Shown: positions 38,236 through 51,187 of the stretch, piece after piece
Layout: each line of letters starts with the position of its first letter
How positions within the stretch are numbered: the stretch's first letter is position 1
Assembly: GCA_946800325.1 (NCBI GenBank)
Contig: OX326957.1
Coordinates: 48,282,307-48,346,306 of the forward strand
Reading direction: 5' to 3'
DNA from: Luzula sylvatica
Taxonomy: Eukaryota; Streptophyta; Magnoliopsida; Poales; Juncaceae
Length of the DNA: 64,000 bases
Translations under genes and position numbers: made by a program
The notes under the pieces: model-generated
What the model was told of the DNA's origin: nothing
Databases searched by the model: none
Seen by the model: only the letters and a program-made list of their open reading frames with translations

Positions 38236-40361
38236 TACAATGATAATTCAATGAACTTAACTATTTTAATTTTTTTTAAACAGAGTAGTCTCCATTGCTT
38301 TTCTAATTTTCTCTGCGGTTCTTCCAACAAATCATATATTTGAAGGGATGCAGTTTACCACTCGTAGCTCGAAATTCGTTTAAGTTCGGTTTAAAGATTG
38401 TTCGATAATAACTCGTTCGTTTTCAGCTAAAAATAATTATTTAAAAAAAAAACACAAGTCCTAACCCCTACACAATCAATAGATTTATATCTTTTTTTTA
38501 TCGCAGTTTGCAAGCTCAGATAAGAGAAACTTAATTAACAAAAATATATTTCATTAATGATTAATTGATATATAATTAAAGTACATATGAATTAATAATT
38601 CTTAATCAACTCCCTTGACTTATAAGGTTTTCTAAAAAAATCACTAAATTTTCTACTTTCCTCAAAATTGCCTTTATCTGTCCTGAATATTAAAAGAAAA
38701 GTTCTTGATTTTTTATTATGTTTCTAAGATGACTGTTTTGCTTCCATAATTTTAATTTTAAAATCTTCCATGATTTTAAAAATTAATTCATAGATATTAA
38801 TTATGTTATACAAAAATATAAACTATATACATTTAATTCTTGAAAATAATGTGTTAATGTTGACCATTATTTTTATTTTTTCAACATATTTGTATAAAAT
38901 AGTTTTGAAAAACGCTATATAACAACTGTTGTTTACAGTAATTTTTATTTTTCACCATGTATTCAAAAATATACTAAAAATTCAAATTATGATTTGATTT
39001 TCTTAAAAATGTATGATTTCAAAAATAATATATAGATACATTAACAATATCATATAAAATACAAGAATATAATAATAATTTTAGAAATATATATTAATTT
39101 AATCATAAATTTTACTTTTTATAATATATTTGTATAAAATATTTTAAAAGAATTTTAATAATTATTGCCTATAATTTTATTTTTATTTACATCACTTATT
39201 AAAATAAACATTACAAATTAAATTAACAATAGCAAAGTAATAATTTTTTAAACATAATAACAAATTATGAGAGTTTTATCAACATTCATAAATTTTAGGA
39301 GATTTTCGGAAAAAGCAAAAAGTCTAGAGAGTTTGCAGGAAATTTAATATGTAAGATATTTCTTTATATTCAGAAAAGTTAGGATTTTTTTAAACATTTC
39401 CCTATTTTATTTTATTTTTTCAAATAAAAAGAAATCTCAAGGCGTAGGTACATTGGCCATGGCCATTCCAAAATCCACTATTATTATTTATTTATTTTTG
39501 AAAAAATGACTCACTATTATAAATAGAAATAATTTTACACAACATGATAGCACGACATGATTGACAATAAAATGCTGAATTAACATAGACACTGCAATTT
39601 CATTCAATCACATCACATCATATCAAAAAATACAATACCAATAATGCATAATTTTTTTTTATTTTTTTTATAATATAACCGCCCCTACTATTACAAGGCT
39701 ACCCAAATTAATCTCCTATTCCCAACCGAATATTGAGTCCGAGTCTTGTACGTGGCAACTCTTTGTACCATCCAGCTGATCCAAGAGCTGGTGGTGTGGT
39801 GCACTTTTGTCACAAACATATTATGTACTCTATAATTAGCTTTGAATTTTTATTTTTAATCTATTTAAACGTATTAAAACATTGAAATCATAATTACGAA
39901 ATTTATAAATCTATCTATGATAAACCGAAAATTACGAAAATGCCCAACAAAGCATATGTGAACGAGGGGTATTACCGTACAAAAATAATAAGTTACTTGT
40001 TTTAACCGGTGGTTCCAGTGTATGTCTCACTGTTTGTCTTGTATGAAAACATTTCCACTTCGGCGGCTCGGCTCCAGTATTTCTGTCTGTCTCTTTCTTC
40101 GAAGCTTCCCCCAAATCCCCAATTATCATCATCAGATCCCCAATTCCACGAATTTTCGGCTTCAATTTTTGCATTTTCCACCTGTTTTTTCAACATTCCA
40201 GTAGTCCAGATTTTGATCTGGTGGGTGTGTTCCGTACTGGTTATTAATCTTGGTCTTTTTGTGTCTGCTTTGAAGAGGAAGAAAGAAAATAGTTGAGTTT
40301 TGATGTAGGAAGGTTGAAAAGCTTGGTATTTGATTCAGATCGGTTGGATTGGGTCGTTTCT
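38236..40361. other. Intergenic AT-rich region and CAMTA upstream/leader
   Basis: 38340-39930 is AT-rich with no gene. About 40010-40361 has a C/T-rich composition and leads to the CAMTA ATG, so it is probably 5' UTR. No convincing TATA box chosen. Confidence 0.45.
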
Positions 40362-41087
40362 ATGGCTGATATTAGACGATACTCGGTTACTCCTCAATTG
40401 GGTAAGGATTTTTTTTCTCTTTAAATTTGATTTTATATTTACCTAGTTGTTAGTGTTTTTGTTTTGTTTTCAGTTTAGATTCTCATCTTCTAGATCCTTT
40501 TGGATTTTTTGTCAGCGAACTTCTTTTTTCTGTTGAGTATATTTTGATTTCAAAATTATTTGGAGTGAATTAGTCCCATTTTTTTGTAACTCTATGAAAG
40601 CCCTAGTTTTTACTGTAAATCGATTATAAGTTGTTTTCTTTTCTGCTTTTTTCTACCCTATAAATACTTAATTTTCATTCTTTTTGTTAATTGTTAATAT
40701 CGTTCGAACCATATTGTTCCTAATTTGCCCATCTTGGTTTGTTGTAACACAAACAAAATAGAATCACTTCTCTCCAATTATCCATTTTGCGGAACTTCCT
40801 TTCCTCTCCATTTTATTGTATTTGGTTCTAATTTAATAATTTATCAAGTTGCTTAATTTCTCAACTTTGTTCTTAGTATGTATACAAACAATAATTACCA
40901 GGACTGTTTTTCATCGATAATTTATTTACTAAATTCCCTTTGTATATATAATTTTTATGTACAGATATACAACAAATATTGCACGAGGCTCAGAATAGAT
41001 GGTTGCGACCAGTTGAAATCTGTGAAATACTCCACAATTATAAGAAATTTAGAATTGCCCCAGAACCTCCAAATAGGCCTCCAAGTA

Positions 41088-41137
<50 letters not shown>

Positions 41138-44100
41138 GAGAAATCTTTTTGGTTTTTTGATGGCGTGATTTAGGTGGTTCTTTGTTTCTGTTTGACCGCA
41201 AAGTACTGAGATACTTTCGCAAGGATAATCACAATTGGAGAAAGAAAAAAGATGGAAAGACAGTCAAGGAAGCCCACGAGAAATTAAAAGTGAGTAAAAA
41301 CTTGTTTTAGTTCTTTTGAATATAGTAAATATTATTATTATTATTGAATTATTATTATTATATGAGGAAATATATTTCAGGATGGAAGTATTGATGTGCT
41401 TCATTGCTACTATGCTCATGGCGAGGAGAATGAGACCTTTCAGAGGCGTACTTATTGGTTGCTTGAAGTGTTAGTCTTCTTCTTTTTAACATAAATATTT
41501 TTTCTTTTCTTTTCTAAACGTTATTTACGTGATGTTTTTTTCAGGGAATACACACATATCGTGCTTGTACACTATCTTGAAGTAAAGGTAAACTAATATG
41601 TTACTGTTTTGCTGCTTTCGAGTCCTCTTATTTATTAATTAATTTTATTTATTTTAGGGAGGTAAACAAAGCTATACTCGTCTTAAAGAAACGGAAGCGA
41701 GAGCAAGCAGTCCCTTGGGTTCTAATTCTAATAACTCGGTGGGCACTAGTCCTAGTCGACCCTCTTCACATTATCCCGACGCTGATAGCCCCAACAGTGC
41801 CAACACTTCTGAATACGAAGATAAAATTTCAGGTACTTTTTGTTCTTTTCTTTTTTTGGTAATTTCTAAAGTCTAACTCAAACCCAATACGAGTATTTTC
41901 ATTTACAACTAACTATTCTAACTAGAGCTAGTAGTACTTAGTATGTTGTGCATGGCATACCCTTCATCTGATCTCTAGTGAAGTTCGCTAAACAACCCCT
42001 TTTTTATCTGTACCGATATTTTGGGCATAAATATATTGGGGTTGATTTTGCGAATTTGGATGAATAATTAGTTAGTGAGTAGAAGTAGTGTAGTGTAGTG
42101 CATGGGTTGAGTGAGAAGGAATAGAAATGACTGATGCATGGACCGGGTCATGCACCACCCGTTTGTGTTTCCAGTGTGTCTAAAGAGAAATTCGGTGCAG
42201 CAGATAATTGCCTTCGACCAAGCACAAGCTCAAGCAGCTGTACCAGCGTCGGTATCGGTACCGGACACCACTCTTTCTCTGAGATGCGGCACTATGATGC
42301 TGGACCCTTGATTCCTCCCAACTCTCTCTACACCTATGACCAATGTCAGTCCCATTAAATTACTATTTTTGTTGCCATATTTACTTTACCTAATTAAAAT
42401 AGTTTATCCATTCTAACAGGTTATAATGGAGTAATGAATCAATTAACACCTAACTCAGATTACTACACGCCTTCACCGCAAGATATATCTAGAGTCTTCG
42501 ACGATGGTTTCGGCCTGACAATTAACAGTTCCAATACACAATCTGAGCTGGCTACGTGGGACGAAGTACTCGAACAATCTTTCAGCAATCCCGAAGATTC
42601 CTACACTGCCAGTTTCGATCAAACCGACAACAATACCGGGGCCGACATTTCATCTATCTTACAGGTACGATACTAATCCAAATACAATCAAAATAATTCG
42701 TAATTTAAAACAAAGTCTCTGACAAGAATCTTGTAATGCAGATCGAAGATTCTGGCATAGGTTGCCTCGTTAGATCAAGCAACAAAACAATCGTTGAAGA
42801 TACTAATAATAAGAAGACTTACAGCTCGCCTTTAATGAAGGAATTATCTGGTGATTTAAAGAAACATGATAGTTTCTCTCGCTGGATGAGCAAAGAACTC
42901 GGCGGAGCTATCGAAGAACTCAGCGCGAAATCCTGTTCTGATTCATACTGGTCCAATATCGCGGTTGAAAACGATGCGGTTGTAGGAGAATCTGGTATAT
43001 CCATTACCAATAGCGAGAATTTAGACACGGGTATTCTCAGTCCTTCTCTCTCTCAAGACCAGCTTTTCAGCATCATCGATTTCTCCCCTTCTTGGGCTTA
43101 CGTTGGGTCTGAAACCAAGGTGTTGATGACCGGTACTTTCTTGAAACAAAAAGAAGAAGTGGATAAATGTAATTGGTCTTGCATGTTTGGCGAAGAGGAA
43201 GTGCCAGCTCAGATTCTTTCTGACGGCACTCTGAGATGCTACGCGCTGGTTCATAAAGTGGGAAGAGTACCGTTTTATGTGTCGTGTTCGAACCGAATTG
43301 CGTGTAGCGAAATACGTGAATTCGAATTCCGCGAATCATCTCCTGAAAAATCTGATATGGAGATTTCGGATCCTTGTAGCGCAAATTCCATAAACGAAAT
43401 GCATCTTAAAATTCGTTTGGAGAAATTACTCTCTCTGGATCATCATTCCGAACAAACCGTTCTGAAGACGAACGTGTCTGTTGGTCTGTACAATAGGATA
43501 ACTGCATTGTTGGTTGATGACGATGAGTGGTCAGGTCTGATGAGAATGACAGATGGCAAGGATTGGTTGGTTCAGAAATTGATGAAGGAAAGGTTGAATT
43601 CGTGGCTCATACAGAAAGTGAGAGTAGAGGGAAAGGGACCCAACGTGTTGGGTCAAGAGGGACAAGGCGTTATTCATTTGGTCGCTGCACTTGGTTATGA
43701 CTGGGCCATTAAACCAATCGTCATTGCTGGTGTCAATGTGAATTTCAGGGACGTCCATGGATGGACCGCACTTCACTGGGCCGCTTCTTGCGGACGGTAA
43801 GTAAAACTCATTATCGTATCTTGACGTTTAAATTTCGTGTAATGATATTTATAATTTTGGAAATTTCAGAGAGAGAACGGTGGTGGCGTTAAAGACGCTC
43901 GGAGCAGATCCAGGGACACTGACGGACCCAACTCCTGAGTTTCCTTCCGGAAGAACGCCTGCTGACCTGGCATCCATGAACGGTCACAAAGGTATCGCAG
44001 GCTTCCTCGCAGAATCATCCTTGACGAGCCACTTGTCAACGTTAACCCTAAAGGACTTGAACGCAAATATCACCACCACCAACACTACCAACCAACATGT

Positions 44101-45025
44101 AGGCTTCGATGTTTTCGAAGACACCACCTCGTCTCAAAACGGTTCGATGGAGGACTCGTTGAGTGCGGTACGAAACGCGACTCAGGCTGCAGCCAGGATA
44201 TATCAGGTGTTTCGGTTACAGTCGTTTCACAGGAAGAAAATATTGGAGTCTGGTCAGGAAAAGACCGAGATTAACGAAGAAGAGGATGCTTTGGCTCTTC
44301 TTACAGTGAGGAGCGCGAACAAATCGGGTTCTCACGAGGCCCCTTTGCACAGTGCTGCGGTTCGAATACAGAACAAGTTTCGCGGGTGGAAAGGGAGGAA
44401 GGAGTTTCTCATTATTCGCCAAAGGATCGTCAAGATCCAGGTAATACAAAAAAACTCATATTAAATTGATAAATCCTGAGAGGGACTAACGATTTGTAAT
44501 TTTGGAAGGCTCACGTGAGAGGCCATCAAGCGAGGAAACGATACAGAATCCAATTGACAGTAGGAATAGTGAAGGTGATTCTAAGGTGGAGGAGAAAAAG
44601 TGCTGCTTTACGCGGCGCCAAAAATCTTACTATTGCCGAGACGGCAGCGCCCAGTAGCAGCAGTCAGAACGAGAATGAAAATAGAAAGGAAGACAATTAC
44701 GACGTCTTGCAAGAAGGAAGAAAGCAAACCGAAGCAAGATTGCAAAGAGCTCTCGAGAGAGTTAAATCCATGGTTCAATATCCCGAGGCTCGTGATCAGT
44801 ATCGTAGACTCATGAACGGCGTTTCTGAGCACCAAGAGAACAAGGTATTATGAACATTTTCTTGATGTTACAAAAATAATTGTGTTAAAAACACTTTTTG
44901 TTGTATAGGCGGAGGAAAAAATAATGAGCGAGAGCGAGGATGTCGATGGTGATGATTTCATGGCTGGATTGGAAGAGTTTGGTGGTGATGATATAATGTT
45001 CGGGCTGGAAGAGCTCGCTCGGTGA
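40362..45025 (+). CDS. CAMTA: Calmodulin-binding transcription activator, CAMTA (~1020 aa)
   Basis: Twelve exons: 40362-40401, 40965-41084, 41174-41289, 41381-41469, 41545-41587, 41658-41832, ~42186-42344, 42420-42664, 42742-43796, 43870-44440, 44509-44844, 44909-45025. The CG-1 DNA-binding domain (~8-136) includes NRWLRPVEICEIL, GSLFLFDRKVLRYFRKD and HNWRKKKDGKTVKEAHEKLK; then a TIG/IPT fold (~435-520, IIDFSPSWAYVGSETKVL), ankyrin repeats (~636-735, DVHGWTALHWAA, GRTPADLASMNGH), IQ-like motifs (~783, ~843, ~872) and the calmodulin-binding helix IVKVILRWRRKSAALRG (~890-906). CAMTAs bind CGCG boxes and link Ca2+ signals to cold and defence genes. The best pyrimidine-backed acceptor for exon 7 (42175) is out of frame; 42186 or 42201 restores it. 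Confidence 0.95.
41090..41134. repeat. (CT)n in CAMTA intron 2
   Basis: CT repeat 5 bp after the exon 2 donor, supplying the intron's pyrimidine tract. Confidence 0.97.
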
Positions 45026-46960
45026 AGTATAATAATGCCGAGTAATTTGATCAGTGAATTGGAGTAGCTAATAATTTAGAATGTTTGCATGGATGGTAGT
45101 TGTAAATCGCTAGTTTGTTTAATTCACTGATGACTTATTGATAACTCTATGCTATTTATGTATGATTTTGATGGTACACTTTAGGAGATGTATTCGGTAA
45201 ATTAATATCAGTACTAGTTTTTTGTTGTATGATAGTTCTGTGATATTTATGTATGATGATGATGGTGAACTTAGAGATATATTCAGCATATTGATAATGG
45301 GTACTGGTTTTTGTTGCATGCTAGATGTGTGTGAGCTGTAGTCTTGTAGTTTTTTGCTTGCTATTAAATGGACGAGAAGTTGATCTGAGTTAACCGGACT
45401 TGGTTGAGTCTGTTTACTCAATGGTTGATCTGAGTTAACCGATTGAATTGCAGAATTTTACCAAGTACAAGTAACTAAATATGAATATTTTCCAACTACC
45501 TTTGGAAAGTTTAAATGATCAACAACATAATTATAAATACCAAAAAAGAATTCCTTAAATTATCAAGACATCACATCGTACTATATTAATATATAGTATA
45601 TACAAATTTAACTTCTCTACCATACTATATAGTATATAAAATGAGTTGATGCGCTTGTATCAATAAATTTAAAACACGGAAAAATCGCACGTGTGCTTTG
45701 TTGACAAGTCTCCCGGCCTCTATTCAAGAGGTCCCCATTACGATTCCCTCAACTTTCCAATTTTTAATATTTCAGTGAAAACTTTCAATGAGATGAGCAA
45801 GGGAGGGAGGGAGGGAGGGAGGGAGGGAGGGTCTCTCGCAGCCACGCTCCAGTGTTAAGTGTGTCAACTTTGAGTTTATGGAAAAAAGGATAATCAAGGG
45901 AGGGTCTCTTGCTCGCTTTGTATGGAAAGGGAAAAAGGAAAAACAAGCAAGCGATTTGAAGTTTGGTGGTGGATGCTGGCAGCGAATTCCAATTAGGAAG
46001 CCGGCGGCTTCATTAAGGTTTTCTATAATCCTAATTAGGCTTTTTCTTTTCTTAGTTTTTTGTGGGGGCATATGAGCCGTAGGTTTCTTGAGTAAAATTA
46101 TGAAGCAAGTTATATTCTAAATAATAATATGTATTTTGGACATGATCATACAAATTAGATTTAAAAAATAAAACTAATGTGTTCATCCAAAGGCGATGAT
46201 TTATTTTGATAACATCCTTTGAATAAAATGGCAGATAATTAGTCAATTTAAACTTGTTAAATATTGTTAATCAAACAACGCACATAAAATAATATTAAAA
46301 TATTAGCAAAATCCAAAAAAAAAATGAATTATTTAGAAGTTGAAACTGAGATATATATTAGTATTCTTCAACGTAAAATGCCATGTTCAACATAAGAAGT
46401 GTACAAAAAAAATTCGGTCTATATACGCCCTTACAAAAATTGCATTAAAACAATTTAAGGATATTCGGAGTCATATTCCTACAAATGAGATATATTATTA
46501 GTACCTACAAAAATCCACAATATTTTCAAAAATATTTTAGCAGGAGTAGTTACGATAGTTAATTAAATTTTCGAGGTATGTGTCACTTAGGGTGCTCAAA
46601 CATGACTTCTAATATAGTCAAACAAGATTTCGATACGAGTTTCAAGCACGAGTATATTGTAATAAGAGGCCTGAGACTCATACTCAACGCTTGTGCTAAG
46701 TCATCAGAAGTAAATATAAAGATAAAAAATCGATTTCCTCCAACATTTTAATACTACTTATATTGATTGGTAGAGGAAGTATAAGAATATCTATCAAGGT
46801 AAACATCAAAGAAGTAACTATTATGACAACGAATATAAAAAAATGATACTTCACTCTTTTATAATCGGAGTCATGCATATGTGACCCCAACTCATAAGAA
46901 AAAACTAGTTGTGAAATTCATATGGCGTGACTGTCTGAGTAAAGCTTTTTGTACAAAATT
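45026..46960. other. CAMTA 3' flank and intergenic region
   Basis: 45150-45345 contains a ~95-bp tandem duplication (TTTATGTATGATK... ending GTACTRGTTTTTKTTGYATG), likely in the 3' UTR. A (GGGA)n microsatellite lies at 45804-45832. The rest is AT-rich and has no gene. Confidence 0.5.
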
Positions 46961-46976
46961 GAAATAAAAACACTAT

Positions 46977-47196
46977 TTTTTTTTTTTTTGAAGGAGGTCG
47001 GCAAATTGCCGAGCTCATATATATATATATATATAGAGAATAAAAAGATAAAGAGTTTTACAACAAGATAATAGCATTACATTACACTCAATAATGAATG
47101 AAACGAAATTAATCTAATTAAGGTGCCTAGCTAAGAGCCAGTCGCCGAGAAACCGTCATTAGTTAAAAATTTGGAAGCTTTTGTGTACAATGAAAC
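46977..47196 (-). mobile_element. 5'-truncated LINE 3' end with target duplication
   Basis: On the minus strand the piece ends CAATTTGCCGACCTCCTTC followed by ~14 A. Both sides carry GAAATAAAAACACTAT (46961-46976 and 47197-47212), and the similarity extends weakly further left. A poly(A) tail plus a variable-length duplication identifies target-primed reverse transcription. Only ~220 bp of 3' end remain, no reverse transcriptase. Confidence 0.88.
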
Positions 47197-47212
47197 GAAA
47201 TAAAAACACTAT

Positions 47213-47644
47213 AACAGAGATAAATTAATTTGGAAGCTCAGGGGCCTTTTTAAAATTTATGCACAATGCCGGAGCTTTTGTGTAAACTTCCATTGTTAAA
47301 AATCATGACCGCACATCATAGTTTAGATGTAAGAAAGGGAATGGGAAGGAGAGATCTTGGAGCGGAAGAGGTGGGGGGAAGGAGGTGGAGGATTGGAATG
47401 ACCGATCATCATCTTCGCATCTTCGTATCTCCATCGTACCGTCTTCTCAGGTCCATCTACTTTTAAAGTTTTAACCCCAAATTATCTCGAATCCTCAATT
47501 CCGTTGATTTTGCATTGAGCAGTACACAATTTCAGCATTTCACATCATTTACCCTCAACCATGATTAATTCTTTGTTGCTTAATTTGTTGTTTTTTGTTT
47601 TTTTTGGTGAAGAATGCATTGTTTCCTAAGGATGGTTTATCTTT
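47213..47644. other. Intergenic spacer, no gene seen
   Basis: A short G-rich patch at 47330-47400 (GGAAGAGGTGGGGGGAAGGAGG). No coding pattern. Confidence 0.4.
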
Positions 47645-49573
47645 TGTACCTGTTCGGCTGCGTGGAATAACCGCAGAATAGTGGAATTAGTGAGTTCTTC
47701 CAGCCGAACATGTGTGGAAGTAAATGGAATAAGTAGGGAAAAGCTGGAATTTTTTTCTTCCAAGGGGATGGTGGAATTTTCTTATTCCATGGAAAAAAAC
47801 AAAATTTTGGGACAAAAATACCCCTCTTTATTCCAAGCAATGCTTACTTGGCAAAAAATAATATTTTCCCAGAGTCTTCCTTTCTCTCTTTCTTCCTTCT
47901 CACACAAAAACCAAGATGAAACAGCCACCTCTTGCCACCTTTCTCCGGCCTATTTTCGGCAACTCTTGCGTTAAATCGCGACTTCAAAATTTTCGAGATA
48001 TTGTATTTGTTTTTCTCTTTCCAAGGAGATCCATTTTTCCGTAACAAAAATTGTTTGGAAGAAGAAAAATACCCGTAAGATAGGCAATGATCGGAGACGC
48101 ACTGGACGGGTCGACACAGGAGGAAAACGGTTCCCCAACCAAGCTCGAGGGAAAGGGATTGCTTGCACAGTGAAGGAGATTAACAATGATTTCAAATCTA
48201 ATTGACCGAATGTCAGTAGTTTTTCAATTGAAGGATAATTTTGAGTTTTTTTTCTTTTTAATGATCTTGAAAATTCCATGGAATTATCAGCTTTTATTAT
48301 TTTCTATCAATTTATGATATTGTTGTATTCATTAATTAACAAGGTTAATTTCATACTCAATTCGACATCAGGTGCAATTCTGCCAATTGGATGGCAATTA
48401 TGTTTGTTTAAGCATAAGTGAAACAATTATGCCCAAATTAGATTGCAAGGGAGATTTAAAATAGATTTTTAGGTTTAAATCTAATTTTTAGACATGGATA
48501 ACTATTATCGAACTATTTGGGGTTGAAATGTTAAAATTAGACTTGAAAATGCTTATTGGATCTTGAGAAGGCTTATCGGATCTTCAACAATTCTTGAGTA
48601 TTTGTAAGGGGTTGGGCTCAGGCCTTCGGGAATTGCTAAACATGTTTCCTAATTTCCGCTGCTGGATTAAAGAGGATACTCGCCAGGTACATGATATATC
48701 GCTTCTATAAAATTTGATTCTTTTATTATATTTCGTCATTCTACTTTAGTCGATTTCGAGACTAAAAAATTTACAAATAATTTTCTTTGCAGATTTTTTT
48801 TTATGGTTTATTTGAGCAGTAGATTTATATCCAACTTTTTCCAAATGAAAGAATGATACAAATACCGGTACTGGTACTCATGGTATACATTTGAATTGGT
48901 ACACAGAAGATTTGTGCTTATATATTGGTACACAAAAGATTTGTGCTTATATTTTGGTACGTGAAGTCCATGCAAGAGGCTTCGAGTGTTGATAGTTCAA
49001 TTCGATGTTTGAGGCCATTTTTACATTCTAATCCTCTTATTTTTGGGTAATTCTTAACAAAGGGGAAATTCCGACTCTCATTGGTGTGTGGACTGAAAAT
49101 ATTTTAGAATGAATATTATCATTTTGGGGATTTGGTACCGGTGTGTGGTACCAACTCCTTTTTGTTTTTCTTCTATTATAGTTGTTAAATACCAGTTTAT
49201 AAATAATATTGGTACATTTTTTTCCTCTTCTTGTTCTCTTTTAGAGTTCGTAAATAATGTTGTAAATATTAAAAAAATAAGTTTATATATCTAAAATTGC
49301 TTTAATATTTCTAATTGCATTTTTGTTTTATTATTTAACTAGTTATTCTATTATTTAACTAATTATATTTTATAATGTAATTACATTAGTAAATATTATC
49401 AAAGTTGAGACAAGGGTATTTTGGTCATTGTAATTTTTTTATACTAGTTTATTCAATTTTCTTCTTCTTTCTTCTTCCATTGATGTGCCAAACACGCATG
49501 GAATAAAATGGAATTGTTGACTAGTCTCTTTTCCATTATTCCTCTATTCCATGTGTTGCGGAACGAGCCCTTT
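47645..49573. mobile_element. Possible 1.9 kb TIR-bounded DNA element (PIF/Harbinger-like?)
   Basis: Left ACCTGTTCGGCTGCGTGGAATA and right, reversed, GGGCTCGTTCCGCAACACATGGAATA are imperfect inverted repeats, with related GGAATAATGGAAT-type words inside both ends and TTT on either side. Inside, AAGATTTGTGCTTATATATT is duplicated at ~48907/48938. No transposase. The ends are too diverged to be sure. Confidence 0.35.
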
Positions 49574-49931
49574 GGGTTTAACTAACTGGACCTAAAACCC
49601 TCGCAGCTAACACATAGAGAAAGATTTAACTATTTCTGAAGAAGTTCCAAATCGCAGATCAAAATCAATACATTTCGCCAAGCTCGGAACTATATGCGAA
49701 GAAGGAAATAATATTGAATTTTTCTGTCATTACTTGATCCGAGGGCTTAATTGATAAATATTTAAAAAGAAAAATGAAAATTTGGATTCACAAAAACTAA
49801 TGGAGATCTCATCATATCATTAACTAATTAACCAATATAAATGAGAAAAAGACTACATAATGCATAACCAGTTCAATAAATATGCGAAAATACATTACAT
49901 AAACCTTAATACAAGTGCAAAAATGGATTAA

Positions 49932-50300
49932 TCAGACCTCGTCCTCATGAAGAAGCATGTTAGGAATCCCCTTGTTTATAGGAAACTTCCTTCCAGTCTC
50001 GGGGCAAATAAGCGTCCCCTCCTCCACATGCATCTCGAGCAACGCGTGATGAAACCGCTTCAAAAACTCGTCCGATTCCAGCATGGAAGCTTCGGCTTGC
50101 TCAGGCAATTCCTCGTAACCGAGAGACCGCGCCGCCCCCACCAACGCCGACCACTCGATTTTGCAAAATAAGTCTCGGAGGAAGTCTGGGTTGAGATCAA
50201 CTTCCTTGGTGACCCACTTCTCGGCCTCGAGCTTGAGAGGGTACCCGTTGGTGACGCCCTTTATGGTGCAGGAGATCATGTTGTGCGTCAAAAGCCTCAT
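49932..50300 (-). CDS. TRM112: TRM112 methyltransferase activator subunit (122 aa)
   Basis: Single exon, starting MRLLTHNMISC. The framework is that of TRM112/SMO2: NPDFLRDLFCKIEWSALVGA, a helical middle (LESDEFLKRFHHALLEMHVE) and the ending CPETGRKFPINKGIPNMLLH then EDEV. TRM112 stabilises methyltransferases acting on tRNA, 18S rRNA and release factor eRF1. The full zinc-binding Cys set of yeast is not kept; one Cys remains near the N-terminus (MISC) and one in LICPETG. An in-frame extension to 50420 exists, but its 40 residues resemble no family member, so the internal Met was chosen; it could alternatively act as an organelle-targeting leader. Length equals the family norm. Confidence 0.93.
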   Translation of the reverse strand: MRLLTHNMISCTIKGVTNGYPLKLEAEKWVTKEVDLNPDFLRDLFCKIEWSALVGAARSLGYEELPEQAEASMLESDEFLKRFHHALLEMHVEEGTLICPETGRKFPINKGIPNMLLHEDEV

Positions 50301-51187
50301 CGTACTGGCAAATTTCTTCGGTTTTGGTAGTAGAGAATGGCAATGAAGAAAGTAAAACCCTAGGCTCGAGAAGAGATGGCAAGAGACTGCCCTTTTGAAT
50401 ACTCGAGCATACAGGCCCATTCCGCATATCAGCCCATATGAAGCATAATCTAATACTAAACTTTCATGTTTTTTTTTCTTCTCCCAAAAAACATTTCAAA
50501 TTGAATGTTAATATAAAAAAAAGCTAATTAAAGTTTTTTTCTCTCTCAAAAACCTGAATTGAAGCTTAATGTATACAAAATACTAAAATTATAAGTATTT
50601 CTGATTTTTCTTTTTAAATAGACCCTAAATTAAGTATGACGGGATCTCGGATCCCATTAAAATAACTTTTTTTTACTAACAACAACAATTAACGCATATT
50701 AAATTTTGGCGGGGTTTGGAATCCCGCCAGTTTTGCAAGTGACGGAATCAGGAATCTCGCCCTTGGTTATTTCCGTAATAAACCTCAAAACGTGATAAAT
50801 TTTGAAATAAACTTTGCAAAGTTGGGTACATACAAAAAATCACCTAAATAAACAACAAAATTGCATTTTTTTCAAAAAACAATTTCTTCTAAATCAAAGT
50901 GTCTTACACATGCAAAATTATTAGCGGTTAAGTTTAAGGGCGCTTAAATTTTTTTTTTTTTCCATCATGAAGAGTTCAATCAGTTAGTGCGCCGACTCAA
51001 TCGGGTTTCCGTTTTCCTAATCTGAATCCGAACAATTAAGCAAATAAAATATAATAAATTAAAATATATGTAAACAATTAGAATATTTCTATCAGAATTG
51101 CAGATCACGTCTTAGTTTATTTAAATTAGTTGAACTTTAGTTGATTTCTACAAATTGTATTTTTATCGTTTTAACATTTCATATTTA
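50301..51187. other. Intergenic region upstream of TRM112
   Basis: 50636-50765 has words repeated in partly inverted form (ACGGGATCTCGGATCCC, GGCGGGGTTTGGAATCCCGCC), perhaps a small palindromic element. Otherwise AT-rich and empty. Confidence 0.4.
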
